A DNA stretch of 64,000 nucleotides from Ceratothoa steindachneri (Eukaryota > Arthropoda > Malacostraca > Isopoda > Cymothoidae): NCBI GenBank assembly GCA_963969495.1, contig OZ018330.1, positions 65,958,513 to 66,022,512 of the forward strand, read 5' to 3'. The translations under genes were made by a program, and so were the position numbers. Positions 1-12,430 of this stretch are shown piece by piece. How positions within the stretch are numbered: position 1 is the stretch's first letter; every line of letters begins with the position of its first letter. The notes beneath the pieces were generated by a model. The model was not told the DNA's origin. It did no database searches and was given only the letters and a program-made list of their open reading frames with translations.

Positions 1-366
1 AAGGTGACTAATATTTTTGTGTACCAATTAATTGCCCCAATTAGTATATTTTTTTTATATTTATCCATATTTATAGCATCTATATTTAGTGTCAAGTTTT
101 CAAATGATTTTTTCACATTTTCAATTTATTAAATAATTTATTACTATTGCTGCTTCATTAAGTGACTAATATCTCTGTCAACCAATAATTGCATCAACTA
201 GTGTTATATTTATCCATATTTTAAGTACCCATAATTGATCCATATCTAAATTTTAATAGTTTTCAAACGATTTGTCATAATTTCAATTAACTAAATAATT
301 TATTTCTAATCCTTGTGTGCATTATAATTTTTGTGATTTTAAACGTGTTCTAAATCTATCTTATAG
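1..366. other. AT-rich sequence, no gene seen
   Basis: AT-rich sequence with no reading frame or element that I recognise. Its right end leads into a PLE-terminus-like motif at 367-404. Confidence 0.6.
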
Positions 367-404
367 ACCAGAAGATGGGTAAGGTACCCGAAACGTTGTA
401 CTTA
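367..404 (+). repeat. Relic of a Penelope-like element terminus with hammerhead-like fold
   Basis: The segment contains GAAGA, then a perfect hairpin (GGGTA, loop AGG, TACCC), then GAAACGTTGT. The same arrangement occurs in the termini of the PLE at 3811-5955. One core base differs from a hammerhead: CAGAAGA instead of CUGANGA. The outer stem I is mostly lost. It is probably a decayed solo PLE end. Confidence 0.45.
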
Positions 405-486
405 ATTAAATGAGAAATTTTACATGTCTCATTTTGGGATTTATCCTCAACCTGAAAATAAGCCTTCTTAGAAGCAAACCTATAGA

Positions 487-1799
<1,313 letters not shown>

Positions 1800-1801
1800 T
1801 A

Positions 1802-2482
1802 TATCTCTTTCTGATGATTGGCTATTTTATTTTGTTAGTTTATTTAATATTAGCAAAGATATAAGGCTTTATCCGCATAAAAAAACTATCTTGAACAAAT
1901 TAAATTCTATACTAGAGTTAAATAACGCAAATAAAAGTTGATAGGTATAAAATATAAGGTTTATTTTAATTGTGTGCATGTAATGGAGTTGTGTAACATG
2001 AATGACAAACAGGAAACGATTTTTACATTACAGTAGTGCAGTTGGGCGAGCAAGCGGATTTGCAGGCAGGCAAATGTGAGTAAAAGGGTGGCAGCCACAG
2101 ACTTTAAAGCACGCCTCAAGCAGATGGGCACGAGTTTTAATTAAATATGTAATTTATTCGAGTCTCCTGTATGATAATAATAGGTATTATCGCGTTTTCT
2201 AAACATAGCGGTCGCATAATTATTCTGGCAAAGCTTAAATTTTCCACGGATCATCTTTTAATAGCAACTCATAGCCGTGATTACTTCTCCCACAAAACTT
2301 GAAAGGGTAACAATTCTAACCTCACCTAACCTAACAACAAGGTATCGCCACTATTGCCAAATCTGAGTAGCCTATGTTACTTCCTACGTCAAGTTACCCC
2401 AATGGTAACCGTTGTTGGCCTTCAAGCTCACTCTAAATGTTCTTCTATAGTGGTCGTATATATACATACAAACTGTCGGAAA

Positions 2483-2488
<6 letters not shown>
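1802..2488. other. Intergenic, no gene seen
   Basis: AT-rich DNA between two mariner-type elements. I see no coding frame, tandem repeat or element terminus in it. Confidence 0.6.

Positions 2489-2523
<35 letters not shown>
2489..2523. repeat. (AT)n microsatellite
   Basis: A short AT-dinucleotide tract directly abutting the left end of the element at 2524. A matching tract abuts its right end (3704-3754). Confidence 0.95.
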
Positions 2524-2525
<2 letters not shown>

Positions 2526-3699
2526 AGGTGTTGCAAAAGTCCTATTACAATCGTTACGAAGCTGTCGACATAGGACTCAGATAGATTTGATGCAGCTACA
2601 TATGTTTTAATTGCCTTAACTTATAAATATATTTTGAAATTGTAATATTAATATTAATCAATTTGGCCGTCCTTGCAGGCGAGCACACTCTCCAGACTAG
2701 AATTCTAGAATTGAAGGCCACGCCCTCGTTGCGGACGAATTCCTTCCTCATGCTGGTCCAGACGCAGTTGATGGAGGACTTCAGCTCGCCAACATTGCTT
2801 AAGTAGGCCTTGCAGGCCTGGCCCTCGACATTTGCTTACATGCTATAATCGAGGCGATCGAGGTCGGACGACTGTGGCGGTCAAAATTCATTCGAACACA
2901 AGTTCATATTAGACCCAAAACACTCTTACACAGTCTTGGGCATGTGGCCGGAGCACCGTCCTGCTGAAAGAAGCACTCTGTTACACAATAGGTCAATGTA
3001 TCGGCCGCGCTGAGCTTTTATCCAGCCGTGAGCTAAACTGGCGGTATCATCTCATCACCTGAAGACACTACGCTAGGCATCATCACGGAGGCTATGTGCT
3101 TTGTCATTGACACGTAGCAGACCTCTGAGATGTTTTGGCAGCAGCTCACCACGCGTTTGTTCTGCTTGTTGATGATCTGATCGACAGTGAATGTTTTGTA
3201 ATTAGAAAAAAATAGAATTCGGTTGACATGACCCTTCAAGTCTTTGAAAAGGCGACTACAGAGCTCCCGGCTTTCTTCTCTAATAGGATCGGTAATCAGA
3301 GACCTGTTCCTGAACCTCAAACACTTGACCTTTTCCTCCATGATGTGCCTAGACACCCTGATCCCCAAGATGTTCATCTTCACGAGCAAAGTCATTTTGA
3401 TCTTCAGAGGAGTTTCGAAGGTCTTTCTCTTAGCCATACCGTTGACAATTTAAGGTGTGCCTGAACAAGGTTGATCTTTTAGGTAATCCCCGTTCTTGAG
3501 CATCTCTGCCACTCTGTCAACCATCATCCGGCTGAGCTTGGCGTCTTAGTGATGTAAGACTTGACGCACCTGCAAATAATAGAAAATACACGAGCGGGAA
3601 AAGTTGTACCTTAAGGTTGTTTGGCGGAATTTCTTCTATCACACACGTAAACCTTAGGAGAGATAAAAAAAACAAGAAGGTAGCAGAACTTTTTCAAAG

Positions 3700-3703
<4 letters not shown>
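2524..3703 (-). mobile_element. Mariner/Tc1-like element, decayed
   Basis: The left end reads CCAGGTGTTGCAAAAGTCC. The right end, read inverted, contains TTTGAAAAAGTTCTGCTAC, so the terminal repeats are recognisable but degenerate. Both ends lie in (AT)n tracts, consistent with insertion at TA. The boundaries are good to within a few bases. The interior carries a minus-strand transposase relic. Confidence 0.7.
2680..3590 (-). pseudogene. Mariner/Tc1-like transposase, degenerate
   Basis: The longest intact minus-strand piece is 3437-3033. It starts inside the protein and contains ITDPIREESRELCSRLFKDL, followed by HVNRILFFSNYKTFTVDQI. In related transposases the segment ILFFSDEKTF carries the first catalytic Asp, which here reads SNYK, so that Asp is lost. 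Further along, outside the intact piece, the strand still encodes FQQDGAPA (second Asp region, near 2975) and a SSDLDRLDY-like block (third Asp region, near 2850) in other frames. Upstream, frame fragments encode VDRVAEMLKNGDYLKD. The family resembles multi-copy transposases that I recall from crustacean genomes. It is inactive. Confidence 0.75.

Positions 3704-3754
<51 letters not shown>
3704..3754. repeat. (AT)n microsatellite
   Basis: An uninterrupted AT tract on the right side of the element ending at 3703. With 2489-2523 it probably represents one microsatellite split by the insertion. Confidence 0.97.
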
Positions 3755-3756
<2 letters not shown>

Positions 3757-3810
3757 TAGTCATATGAGTTGCTGCTGATCAGTCTAATCTTCAATTTCAC
3801 GGTGAAGGTA

Positions 3811-4153
3811 AGGACACATAGGAGGCTGAGTTACATGTGATTTATTTATAGAACAACGTTTCGGGCGTATCACCGATCTTCAGGTTCTAAAACATAAATG
3901 AATCTAATACAGTTAAAGAATATTAAAAATAATTAAGTTAAGACTATGTAGGTTAATAAAAAATTAGAAAATAACTCAGGAATTTAAAAAGCAAGAGAAT
4001 CAAATTATCATTCTAATGTAACCACTATTGACACGAAAAAAAAGAATAAAAAACACAAAAGTAAAAAATTACAGTATAATATTGCTTACCGATGAAGTTC
4101 AGGAGAAATCACAAAGTGAAAAAATTATATAAAGGATGTGGCTTAAAGAAGGA
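3811..4153 (-). repeat. PLE terminal repeat, left arm (inverted)
   Basis: This arm is the reverse complement of 5610-5955 with scattered differences. It runs from AGGACACATA at the outer side to AGGATGTGGCTTAAAGAAGG at the inner side. Confidence 0.92.
3849..3889 (-). ncRNA. Hammerhead ribozyme-like motif, type I minimal form
   Basis: Read on the minus strand: stem I TAGAAC pairs with GTTCTA. The core is CTGAAGA (C3 U4 G5 A6 N7 G8 A9), followed by a stem II hairpin (GGTG, ATA, CGCC with one G-U pair), GAA, and a two-base-pair stem III from ACGT, with U at the cleavage position. PLE hammerheads with very short stem III are an established class. Position 7 of the core tolerates any base. U instead of C at position 17 may lower activity. 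The fold was derived by eye. Confidence 0.72.
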
Positions 4154-4279
4154 AGCCAATTTTGGCTTCCTATTCTCTTGCAACTTTTAACCTTTCTAAA
4201 TATGTTGCTTAATTGCTCTCTGGGTTAGCCATAGGTCAATACACCATAAAAAAACAGCTATTATTTTGTTAATGATTTA

Positions 4280-5542
4280 TTGTCCCACAATTTTTCACCC
4301 TCAAAAGTCCTAGTCAGTTACGATGTATCCTCACTATTTACAAATGTTCCTGTTAATGAAACAATTGATACTATTTTAAATCTAATTCATAACAAAACAG
4401 GCACATTTCACAATTTCTCTCGTCAAAATTTCAAGACAATTTTAAAAATGATTTTTAATGAGAATTATTTTTTATTTAATAACAAGGTTTACCAACAGAT
4501 AGATGGAGTAGGAATGGGTTCACCAATAGCTCCAATAGCAGCTAATATTTTCATGATTCTTCCTGAAAACAACTTTATGAAACATTGCCCTTTAGATTTC
4601 AAACCCATATTTTATCGTAGGTATGTGGATGACTCTTTTGCTATTTCCTATAATATATAACATACCCACCATTTTTTTAATTTAATAAACTCTTATCATC
4701 TCAACATTAAATACACCATTGAATTAGAGAGTTACTTTTCTAGACGTCATTATAGAAAAAAACGACAAACTAACTACCTCAATATACAGAAAGCCTACCT
4801 TTAGGGGCCTAGGAATCAATTTTTTCAGCCATTGTGACTTGTCACACAAACTCAGTGCAATTAAATCTCTAATATATAGAGGTTACCATCTCTCCTCCAA
4901 TTATTCCCTAATGCACAATGAATTCCAGACTCTAAAGTCTTATTTTAAAAATAATTGTTACCTCCCACCTTTAGTTGACAAGCTAATTAATAATTTTCTA
5001 ACCAAAATTCACTCTCCATCCTTTCTCTCATATAATGTTCCCAAAAATGATTTTTTTTTCGTAGTACCTGAAATGGGACCTTACAATAAATTATTGACTA
5101 GAAAATGCCACAAATTACTCAAAAAATATTTCTTTCATACCAACTTCAAAATCACTTTCGTCAACCCACTTTCCATAGGAAGTTTCTTCTCGTCAAAAGA
5201 CAAACTTCCTCTAGAAATGAGCAACCATGTTGTTTACGCTTTTACTTTTTCTTGTTGTTTGCAAGGAACCTAATTGGTAGTACGGTTCACTCATTGAAAG
5301 AGAGGTTTTGTTTTCACATGGGAATAAGCCATCGAACTAGAAAAAAATTGTCTAAGAAGAAAGCTTCTGTAATTAGAAATCATAGTATACAATGCAAGAC
5401 AGAATGTTCCATAGATAACTTCAAAATAATTGGTCAGAATAACAATGAATATAGTCTAAGAATTTTGGAATCCCTACTAATACGTGCAAAATCTTCTACA
5501 CTCAACATAGATAATACCGCTGTTCCCCTTCTTATTTCTTAA
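4280..5542 (+). pseudogene. Penelope-like reverse transcriptase with GIY-YIG endonuclease
   Basis: The coding remnant lies in three frame segments. Segment 4280-4660 has RT motifs LVSYDVSSLFTNVPVNETI, then QQIDGVGMGSPIAPIAANIF and YRRYVDDSFA with the catalytic YVDD. A frameshift follows near 4735. Segment 4839-5273 carries the RT thumb region ahead of a domain opening NHVVYAFTFSC. A second shift moves into 5105-5542, where LIGSTVHSLKERFCFHMGIS is the GIY-YIG endonuclease core and LRILESLLI lies near its end. In a complete PLE the RT would extend several hundred residues upstream, so this copy is 5'-truncated and dead. The chosen start is only the first Met in the remnant. Confidence 0.92.
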
Positions 5543-5609
5543 TTTTAATTACGTCATTCAACAACCAACCAACCTTCTCTTATTTAACAACCAACTAATT
5601 AAATTCCTA

Positions 5610-5955
5610 TCCTTCTTTAAGCCACATCCTTTATAATTTCTTCACTTTGTGATTTCTCCCGAACTTCATCGGTAAGCAATATTATACTGTAATTATTTAC
5701 TTTTGTTTTTTTTTGTTTTTTTCGTGTCAATAGTGGTTATATTAGATTGATAAATTAGTTCTCTTGCCTTTTAAATTCATGAATTATTTTATAATTCTTG
5801 ATTTACCTACATAGTCTTAACCTAATTAATTTAATATTTTTAATATTCTATAACTGTATTAGATTAATTTATGTTTTAGAACCTGAAGATAGGTGATACG
5901 CCCGAAACGTTGTTCTATAAATAAATAACATGTACCTCATCCTCTTATGTGTCCT
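5610..5955 (+). repeat. PLE terminal repeat, right arm
   Basis: The inverted partner of 3811-4153. It begins within the sequence after the GIY-YIG reading frame and ends at TATGTGTCCT. Confidence 0.92.
5877..5917 (+). ncRNA. Hammerhead ribozyme-like motif, type I minimal form
   Basis: The same fold as at 3849-3889, on the plus strand. Stem I is TAGAAC (5877-5882) with GTTCTA (5912-5917). The core is CTGAAGA (5883-5889), stem II is 5890-5903, GAA is 5904-5906, and stem III is ACGT (5907-5910). One stem II flank base differs between the arms (AGGTG here, CGGTG in the left arm). The pairing is intact in both copies. Confidence 0.75.
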
Positions 5956-6169
5956 CATATATTTATATATAGGGATAAAACCATAAAACCAGAGTAATAG
6001 GACTAATTTTATACAACCGTCATCGTCAGTCGCTGGTGAGCAAGTGAAATACAGAAGTTGCGTAAAGTACCCACACACAAAACAGTGGCGCTAAGGTGAA
6101 AGATGCGAGAATGTATCGGCATTTTGGCGAAACGGAAGTATAAATTTCTTGCTTATTAAGGTATTAGTA

Positions 6170-6757
6170 TTGAATTAGCCGTCGGAAGTATTAAAGTTGG
6201 GAATTTCTTTTATAAGTGCCGATTCAATTAAGCGTCGATCTATATAATTGTGAGACTTTAAACTATTTTAGCACTATCAATATCAATTTGATGATTTTTC
6301 ATTGGACAATGTTGAAATAAACTCGAGGAGAGGGCACCACGACGCGTATCGCATTTATGTTCATTCATTCACTTGGAAAAAGTGCTGCGTTCACCGATAT
6401 ATAATTCATTACATGATTTGCATGGAATAAAATAAACTATCTGTTCTTTATCGATCAATCTATTTTGGGATTAGCTATTTTTGATCGTATTTTTGTACTG
6501 AAAGGCAACATTGATGTTGTTGGTCCGTGCCAACTTTTTGAAATTAATTAACAGTGGGGAGTATGGAAAGGTAACATAATATTTGTCACATCTGTTTTCC
6601 ATATAATTATCTGGGAAGTAATAGATAGTTCTGGCTTTATAGTGACACTATTCTATGAACCAAAGGGGATATTGCACTTCAATCAATGTTTGGATGATTG
6701 TATTAATTTCGTCTTGCAAGAAACAAGGATCACAAATGCGATATGCTCTCAGGAAAA
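6170..6757 (-). pseudogene. Second Penelope-like element relic, GIY-YIG part
   Basis: Read on the minus strand from 6757, the sequence encodes FLRAYRICDPCFL and then a PFPYSPLL-like segment typical of the RT to endonuclease linker. The GIY-YIG domain follows: QIVYFIPCKSCNELYIGE, with NEHKCDTRRGALSSS after it and RRLIESALIKEIPNFNTSDG near the end. Several in-frame stops interrupt it. It is a different PLE lineage from the element at 3811-5955, judging by the sequence around YIG. Only the C-terminal part remains, and the 5' limit coincides with a foldback at 6723-6792. Confidence 0.85.
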
Positions 6758-6792
6758 TGTTCCTGCGAGCATATCGCATTTATGATCCTTGT
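6723..6792. repeat. Foldback: 33-bp arms, 4-bp spacer
   Basis: Left arm 6723-6755 and right arm 6760-6792 are reverse complements with two visible mismatches, separated by AATG. Both arms encode the same PLE peptide (FLRAYRI.DPC) on opposite strands, and the similarity stops at the arm ends. Confidence 0.93.
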
Positions 6793-7377
6793 ATAATTGA
6801 TTGTAAAATACAAAGGATGGCAAGCCCATTAGAATGGACTCCTTATGGCGAAAAGAGAATGTAATGAAACAGGTTTTGAATTAATACAGAAAAAATGGCA
6901 TTGTAGGGGAAAGCTTTTTGAGGGTAGAGAAAAGTTTTTTGAACTTGAAATTTGTTTACACTTTTTTTGGTTGTTTCTTGGCTATAATAAATAAGGAGTT
7001 ATCTTATTTTGTCAGTTTGTTTTTTGTTCTTAATATCCAAGTTGGTTTGTATTGAAATCTCTTTGTTGGTTTCTTCCTTTCTTTATTTTTGCAAATTACG
7101 CCAGATATTGTTTTTAAGTTATTTTACGTAGTGTTATTTATGTTGGACATGACACACAATATGTATGTCTATACTAGTTTATTATCATTCTCTCGATTTT
7201 TTATTTAAACAATTATAAAATGTATTTTAATAAGTCTAGTGTTAATATCCCCCCTTAATTTATTTAGTCGTTGATTGAGACTCAAAACTTCCGGCCAATA
7301 AATTCTTCAGGGCCATATTCTGAGTCCTTATATTCCTGCTACGAACCAGATTCCCAAGCAACAGAGCCATTACAAGT
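6793..7377. other. AT-rich, no gene seen
   Basis: Contains T-rich runs but no recognisable coding frame. A short stretch may still derive from the neighbouring PLE relic, but I cannot support that. Confidence 0.5.
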
Positions 7378-7399
7378 TATATATATATATATATATATT
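7378..7399. repeat. Short (AT)n tract
   Basis: About 22 bp of AT dinucleotides. Confidence 0.9.
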
Positions 7400-7498
7400 G
7401 GATTGTGATTTTAGCAAAACTTTCCTCTAAACTTCCCAAGTGTGAATAAATGACGCACCGATGGACGAAAACGTCTTTGCCCTTTCTATATTCGTGAG

Positions 7499-7831
7499 TT
7501 ATATGAGAAAAGTTTGCAGTAAAGAAGATTGGCTGTTTGGCAAATTTGCGGCAATTAAGTACAAAACCTCATCCAAACCTGTATTATATGAAAACAGGCT
7601 AAAGTGTAGGTAAGTGTTTAGCACATTATATAGTATTGCTCTATTAAAGTACACCTTGTCCTTTAATATTTCAGAAGAAAATGAAATTTCATGGGTTTGT
7701 ATTAATCTCTCGTCTCCTACTTCAAAAAATATATCTTTTAAAGTTAAATAGTAGAAAGGTAAAGAAATATACGCATGCTCCATCCCTGGACATATTATGT
7801 ACGAATATCTCATGAACTTCTTGAAGGACAT
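7499..7831 (-). other. Unrecognised 110-codon reading frame
   Basis: This open frame starts at Met and reads MSFKKFMRYSYIICPG. It is rich in Phe, Leu, Tyr and Ile, as AT-rich non-coding frames often are, but longer than most chance frames nearby. I see no motif, membrane segment pattern or partner gene. It could be an exon or chance, and I lean to chance. Confidence 0.15.
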
Positions 7832-10800
7832 GATGACTGGTACTCTTTTCCTGGTGGTAATACCATCTATAAGCGATGGGGTTTAATTGCTATCTAAAGT
7901 TGAAACTTATTAGCTCATTTATTCATGCGTTTTATTCCTGAAAAAAATTCTGTTCGAAAAACCTTTCATAAGCCAAAATATTTCCTAACCTTGGAGACCC
8001 CTCCTCCTTCCTCCTTAGTCCTTTCTTTAATATTCTCACGACAGTTGCGTTTAGGTAGGAGAAAAGAGGCAAATGGTTGGGGCTGTTCAGCTATCTTCGT
8101 TTTTTAATCTAACTGATATGAAATTGTGTACTACGATAGAACACGGGTGAATTATTTAATAATTAAGAAAAAGAAAAAATAGATTAATAAAAAATTAGAA
8201 AGGAAAGTAAGAAAATACTTTGTACCAAGGAGACCAAAAAGCTTAGTAAGGCAAATATTTCTCATGGCCTAAGGAAATGAGAGGGTGCGCAACTCACCCT
8301 ACCTGAACCTATATCTATAACACAAGAGTTTGTTAGTGCCAAGATTATATGTGTCCTCGCTAGTTTGTATGGTTAAATTCCTATACTACTTGACTGCCCG
8401 TCTACGAAGTAATTTCGATGATGTTTGAAATGTGTCGCGCGCATAAACCGACGTTGAATTTCTTTTCCTAAACACTGTCGACTTCTCGGAGGAACCTTAT
8501 GCTAGGAGACTCTCTATTAAATACAGCATTTTAATGTCAACGAAATATTAATGGCACCAATCGGTATAACTTTGCTCAACGTAAGTCTCTTGAAAAACCT
8601 TTATATCGATTAAATTCAATATTTTAGTTATGATATCATAGTTATCTGTAGATGCGAGAACAAATGGGATTACTTGAAGACTGAGATTTTGGACCAACTA
8701 CGATCTAGTAAAAGCCTATTGAAAATTAGACCCCACAAAAATGAAAGAATTAAAATCTAATATTTCAAAGACAATGTAAAGATTAAAGCTCCAGGTCTAT
8801 AGCATTTTAAAATGGTGCAAAGAAGAATAACGGTGCTTTCACACATTTAAATACAGAACGGTGTCCGAAAGTATTCAAATTATACATAAGCATCAACAGA
8901 ACGTTAAAAAATGTATAAAATGAAATTACGAATAAGAAATACCTTTCTTCCTGAAATTCGTTTACTTCTAAAAAAGCTTTCAGTAAGTGAACATCAATTG
9001 GTTCAAAGAACACTGCTATATAGAGTTTGGGAGAGATAGCATCCCTTTGTTTGCCTCTTTTTTATTGGCATTTTATTATATTTGTGTTAGGGTTATATTA
9101 ATTCCCTATTTATGTAGTCTCTTAGAACTTAATCTCTGTTAGCGAGTACATTTTCCTTATTGACTATGAATGCCACATAATTAGAGAGGTGTTTTGTATT
9201 CATTTGTTCTCTGCAATAATTATTGAACCACTTGCAGTTGATCATAAGTGCTAGAGTTACCTCTTAAATCTTTATTTTCCGGAGGCTAAGTAAAGTCGAG
9301 TGCTTATGAAATAAACAACTTATATGTCGCTTATAAGAGAGGATTGCCAGTTAGTCAATAGACTAGATGAGAAAACCTTTCATCCGGAGCTATTACAAAA
9401 CAGAGTTCATCCTCCACAGGCACTTTACCATTCTAATGGTCTTAGATCATAAAAAAATTTCGTCCTTCTTTACTGGTGGAATTTTCTCCTCAGTTAATAA
9501 TTAGTTTCTATCAGGTATATGGTGGACATTCATATGGTATATTTCTATCTTTAAAATGTAAATGTATTCACCCAATACTTTATGGGCGGGGCGTCCTCAA
9601 TACGTTTTCCATGAAGTTAATTCCACACAAAAGTGTAATTCAGACAGTTTTTCCTGATCGTCATTGGAGAAGTATGGCATGCAAGCCCACTGAGAGATGG
9701 CTTTATTGTGTATTGTACCTAAGAAGCTGTTAGTTGCGGAGAAAGTGATATAATTTAATTTCTAATCTCTGCTGAAAAGAAATTCCCTTCTCTCTAGCGA
9801 ACGGAATAACCATTTCTTTTGTAAGTTTATAATTTTTTTTCATGGGATTCAAAGAAGTGATATTTAAGAGCTGAGATTAACTAGCGGGGAAACCACTACG
9901 TGACGCATTGCGGCGTGTGAAAGGGTATATCGTCAAATGTTAAAACTTTGCCCATTATTAATCAAATACTTTCATCGTATCCTACTTAGGTTTAGGCAGT
10001 ATACTCTTACTCTAAACTTGTTTTGGTTTTTTAAGCTGCCATACCCTCGTAATTGCTTCTATGATTAAATTTCTATATCAAATTAGAGAAAGATGTTGAT
10101 AAGTTTACTCCCGGGTTTTTTGTCTGATAAACTGATGAACAGCTCATTTTATTTTAGGACGAGGTGAGAGAAATATTAAAGCGAGCTAAATTAAATAAAA
10201 ATGACGTATTCTAATATGATTTTTGAGTTATTATAGCAAACAAAATAATCTGGCAAAGGGGCCTATAGAGATGCATTGATTGTTTTTATTTGCCCAATAA
10301 AAAAAAATCCTTTTTCGACTGAGAATTAAACGAGATATGTTAATGGATATGTCCTGTATTTAAGATCAAATCAAATAGTCCCGATTACAAAAAAGCTATA
10401 GGGGCAGGGAGGGGCGTAGGCGTCACTGCGTTAAAATTCGATCGTCATACGTAAGGGGTTTCCGATGTATTGTGTCCTCTAAATTATAATACAAAGTCGA
10501 CTGCTATACATTCCATTACATCAAAAACTAAAAGAATTCTTCTTTTTAATGAGAAGGAAGCTGTTTAAATTTTTTAGCATCCATATAGTGCACAGGTCGC
10601 CGCCATTGATTTCAGGATAATATTAGTCTACATTAAAAAACAAAACAAACAAATCAATAAAAGATTAATAAAAAACCCACAAGAAAAATAACTTAGTTCA
10701 CGAACTCGTCAGGACTACACAGGAGAAAGAGCTGTAGCGAACCCACTCGTCCAGGTTCCAAGACAGGGAATTTTGGAGGAGACGCAGCTGACACAGTAAG

Positions 10801-10915
10801 GTTCAAACGAGTGCTCCATCAAATGGCGGTGCGTCCCGCGATTGTACCCAGTTTGAATACGACAGAGAGCGACCTGAATCCGCCGCGGCATTGGAGGTTA
10901 GGTCAACATGAACAG
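7832..10915. other. Anonymous AT-rich region
   Basis: Three kilobases with only short frames (for example 8807-9013 minus and 9476-9733 plus) that match nothing I recognise. I see no repeat structure or element termini. Confidence 0.5.
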
Positions 10916-12430
10916 TCACAGCGCGATGACACGTAAATTTAAGATCACATCAGCCGTCTTCCATATTCTTTGCCAGTCAGCTCGGAGGGTTGACCTTAAT
11001 CCTACCACGCAGCAAGTGTGATGAAGAACAAAGTGTTGGCCTGGTCGTGAAGTCTTCTTAAACTCTTTGGCGCCCTGATCGGCGTGCTCATTCCCCGTAA
11101 TCCCTGCTTTTCCGGGATCCCAGCGAAAAATAATTTCGAAATCCATCCCGTTCGTGGAAACAGTGGCGTCAGGAATACCAGAAAGCAAGGGGTACGGAAA
11201 ATTCAATGTCTCGAGAGCACTCAGATCACTTTCTGATTTGCTAAAGACCAAAGTCAAACGAGCAAGGACACGTTATCAGTCGTACAAAAGGTACTTTGCA
11301 ACCACATCGGCCATGGATACAGAACTAGCCACCGGAACAGCCACGCTGACTTCAAAAAGAGGGGAGATGGCTTGAGAGGCCGATCTTGTCCTCGGAATTG
11401 TAGCCTTCCTACTTTGGCACGAAACAGGTGCATAAAATTACCACTAAAAGGCTCGAAAGCACTATCTACTCCCAGGACTGTGAAAGCTTTGGGACCAGAG
11501 GCGTAGGACAAATAGTTAAAGGTAGTAGTAGCATAAAGGGTGTCATCCCGGGAAGAACCAGAGGTGCCACCGGCCAAAGAGCTACATCGAGCTCTAGAAG
11601 TCGATTTTTATCTATAAACCAAAATAAATTTAGGCAAAGATTATAAGTCTGGGCAGCATACGAACTGTCGAGATTAGCCGCAGGGAGAGTCGAACCGTTG
11701 ACAAATGAGTGAAACACTGGGCTTGCTGTACAACGGCACAATGCCTTGGCACAGAGATACTGGCATCTTCTAGAGGGCACCTGATGGCCCAACATGCTTG
11801 TCTTGGCCTGGTCAATTGCAAAACGTCAGCGGACCCGTTCATCTTCGGAGTCTTCGCGAGGGAGAGAAACCAGTAGTCCTCTTTAATTTCTTCTTACTTT
11901 TTTTTTTTTTTTGAGAAGTGGACGGGGAGTAAACCTGCTTCTCTCCACCCACTGACCGGACCAGAAGCCATAAGAACCGGCCGCACCTAGATGTTTCTCA
12001 GAAACGGAGAAGATCGTGTCTTTAAAAGGAACACCAGGCAGTGGCAAGGTACTTATCATCTTGTGAAATCTCGGGGGCATGTACGATCTGAGGATGGTAT
12101 TGCACAGGGCCAGAATGCTTGTCGGTTTTTCGCACCTAGTCCAAGTTTGCCTCAATGAAGATCATGCCATCTTGTGCAAATCAAATTCGAGATTATCTCC
12201 ATCTCAGGTAAGTCCTCCAACTCGCCCTACCCCCTCAAGGTGTCAGGTATCCCAACCTTGAACTCAAAGGGCCTATGACCCATCAAAAACATCACTGTAG
12301 TCAGTATGCTGACCTGTATGACCCAAACGAGAGGGGTAGGAACCAAGGCGGTGCATCTTCTCTCTTGTCGTGTTTTGAGCGGACTCCTGAGTAGGTAGAG
12401 GAGGATCCGCCACAATTGGAGAGTCACCCA
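10916..12430 (-). pseudogene. LINE (non-LTR retrotransposon) relic: RT end and RNase H
   Basis: The firmest piece is the minus frame 11257-10916. It contains IIFRWDPGKAGITGNEHADQ, the C-terminal block of the RNase H domain found in jockey/I/R1-type LINEs (consensus W-PGH-GI-GNE-AD). GKAG replaces the usual GHAG, so a conserved His is lost. Upstream pieces (11577-11254 and 11795-11466) fit the rest of the RNase H region with frameshifts. At 12427-12227 the strand encodes GHRPFEFKVGIP, which resembles the RT block before the catalytic site. No intact YADD box is visible. The element is heavily degraded; clade not assigned. A 12-T run sits at 11901-11912. Confidence 0.6.

Larger units (their letters stand above)
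3811..5955 (+). mobile_element. Penelope-like element with long inverted termini
   Basis: A plus-strand RT plus GIY-YIG coding relic (4280-5542) sits between two long, nearly identical sequences in opposite orientation (3811-4153 and 5610-5955). Penelope-like retroelements are known for terminal repeats in direct or inverted arrangement and for a GIY-YIG endonuclease at the C-terminus. The coding part begins inside the RT, so the N-terminal part is missing from this copy. Each terminal repeat carries a hammerhead-type fold. Confidence 0.92.

Noticed and set aside
7440..7485. GACGAAAACGTC near a CCGATGG motif, reminiscent of a PLE terminus
   Set aside because: The hammerhead core and stems could not be formed, so the similarity is too weak to call.
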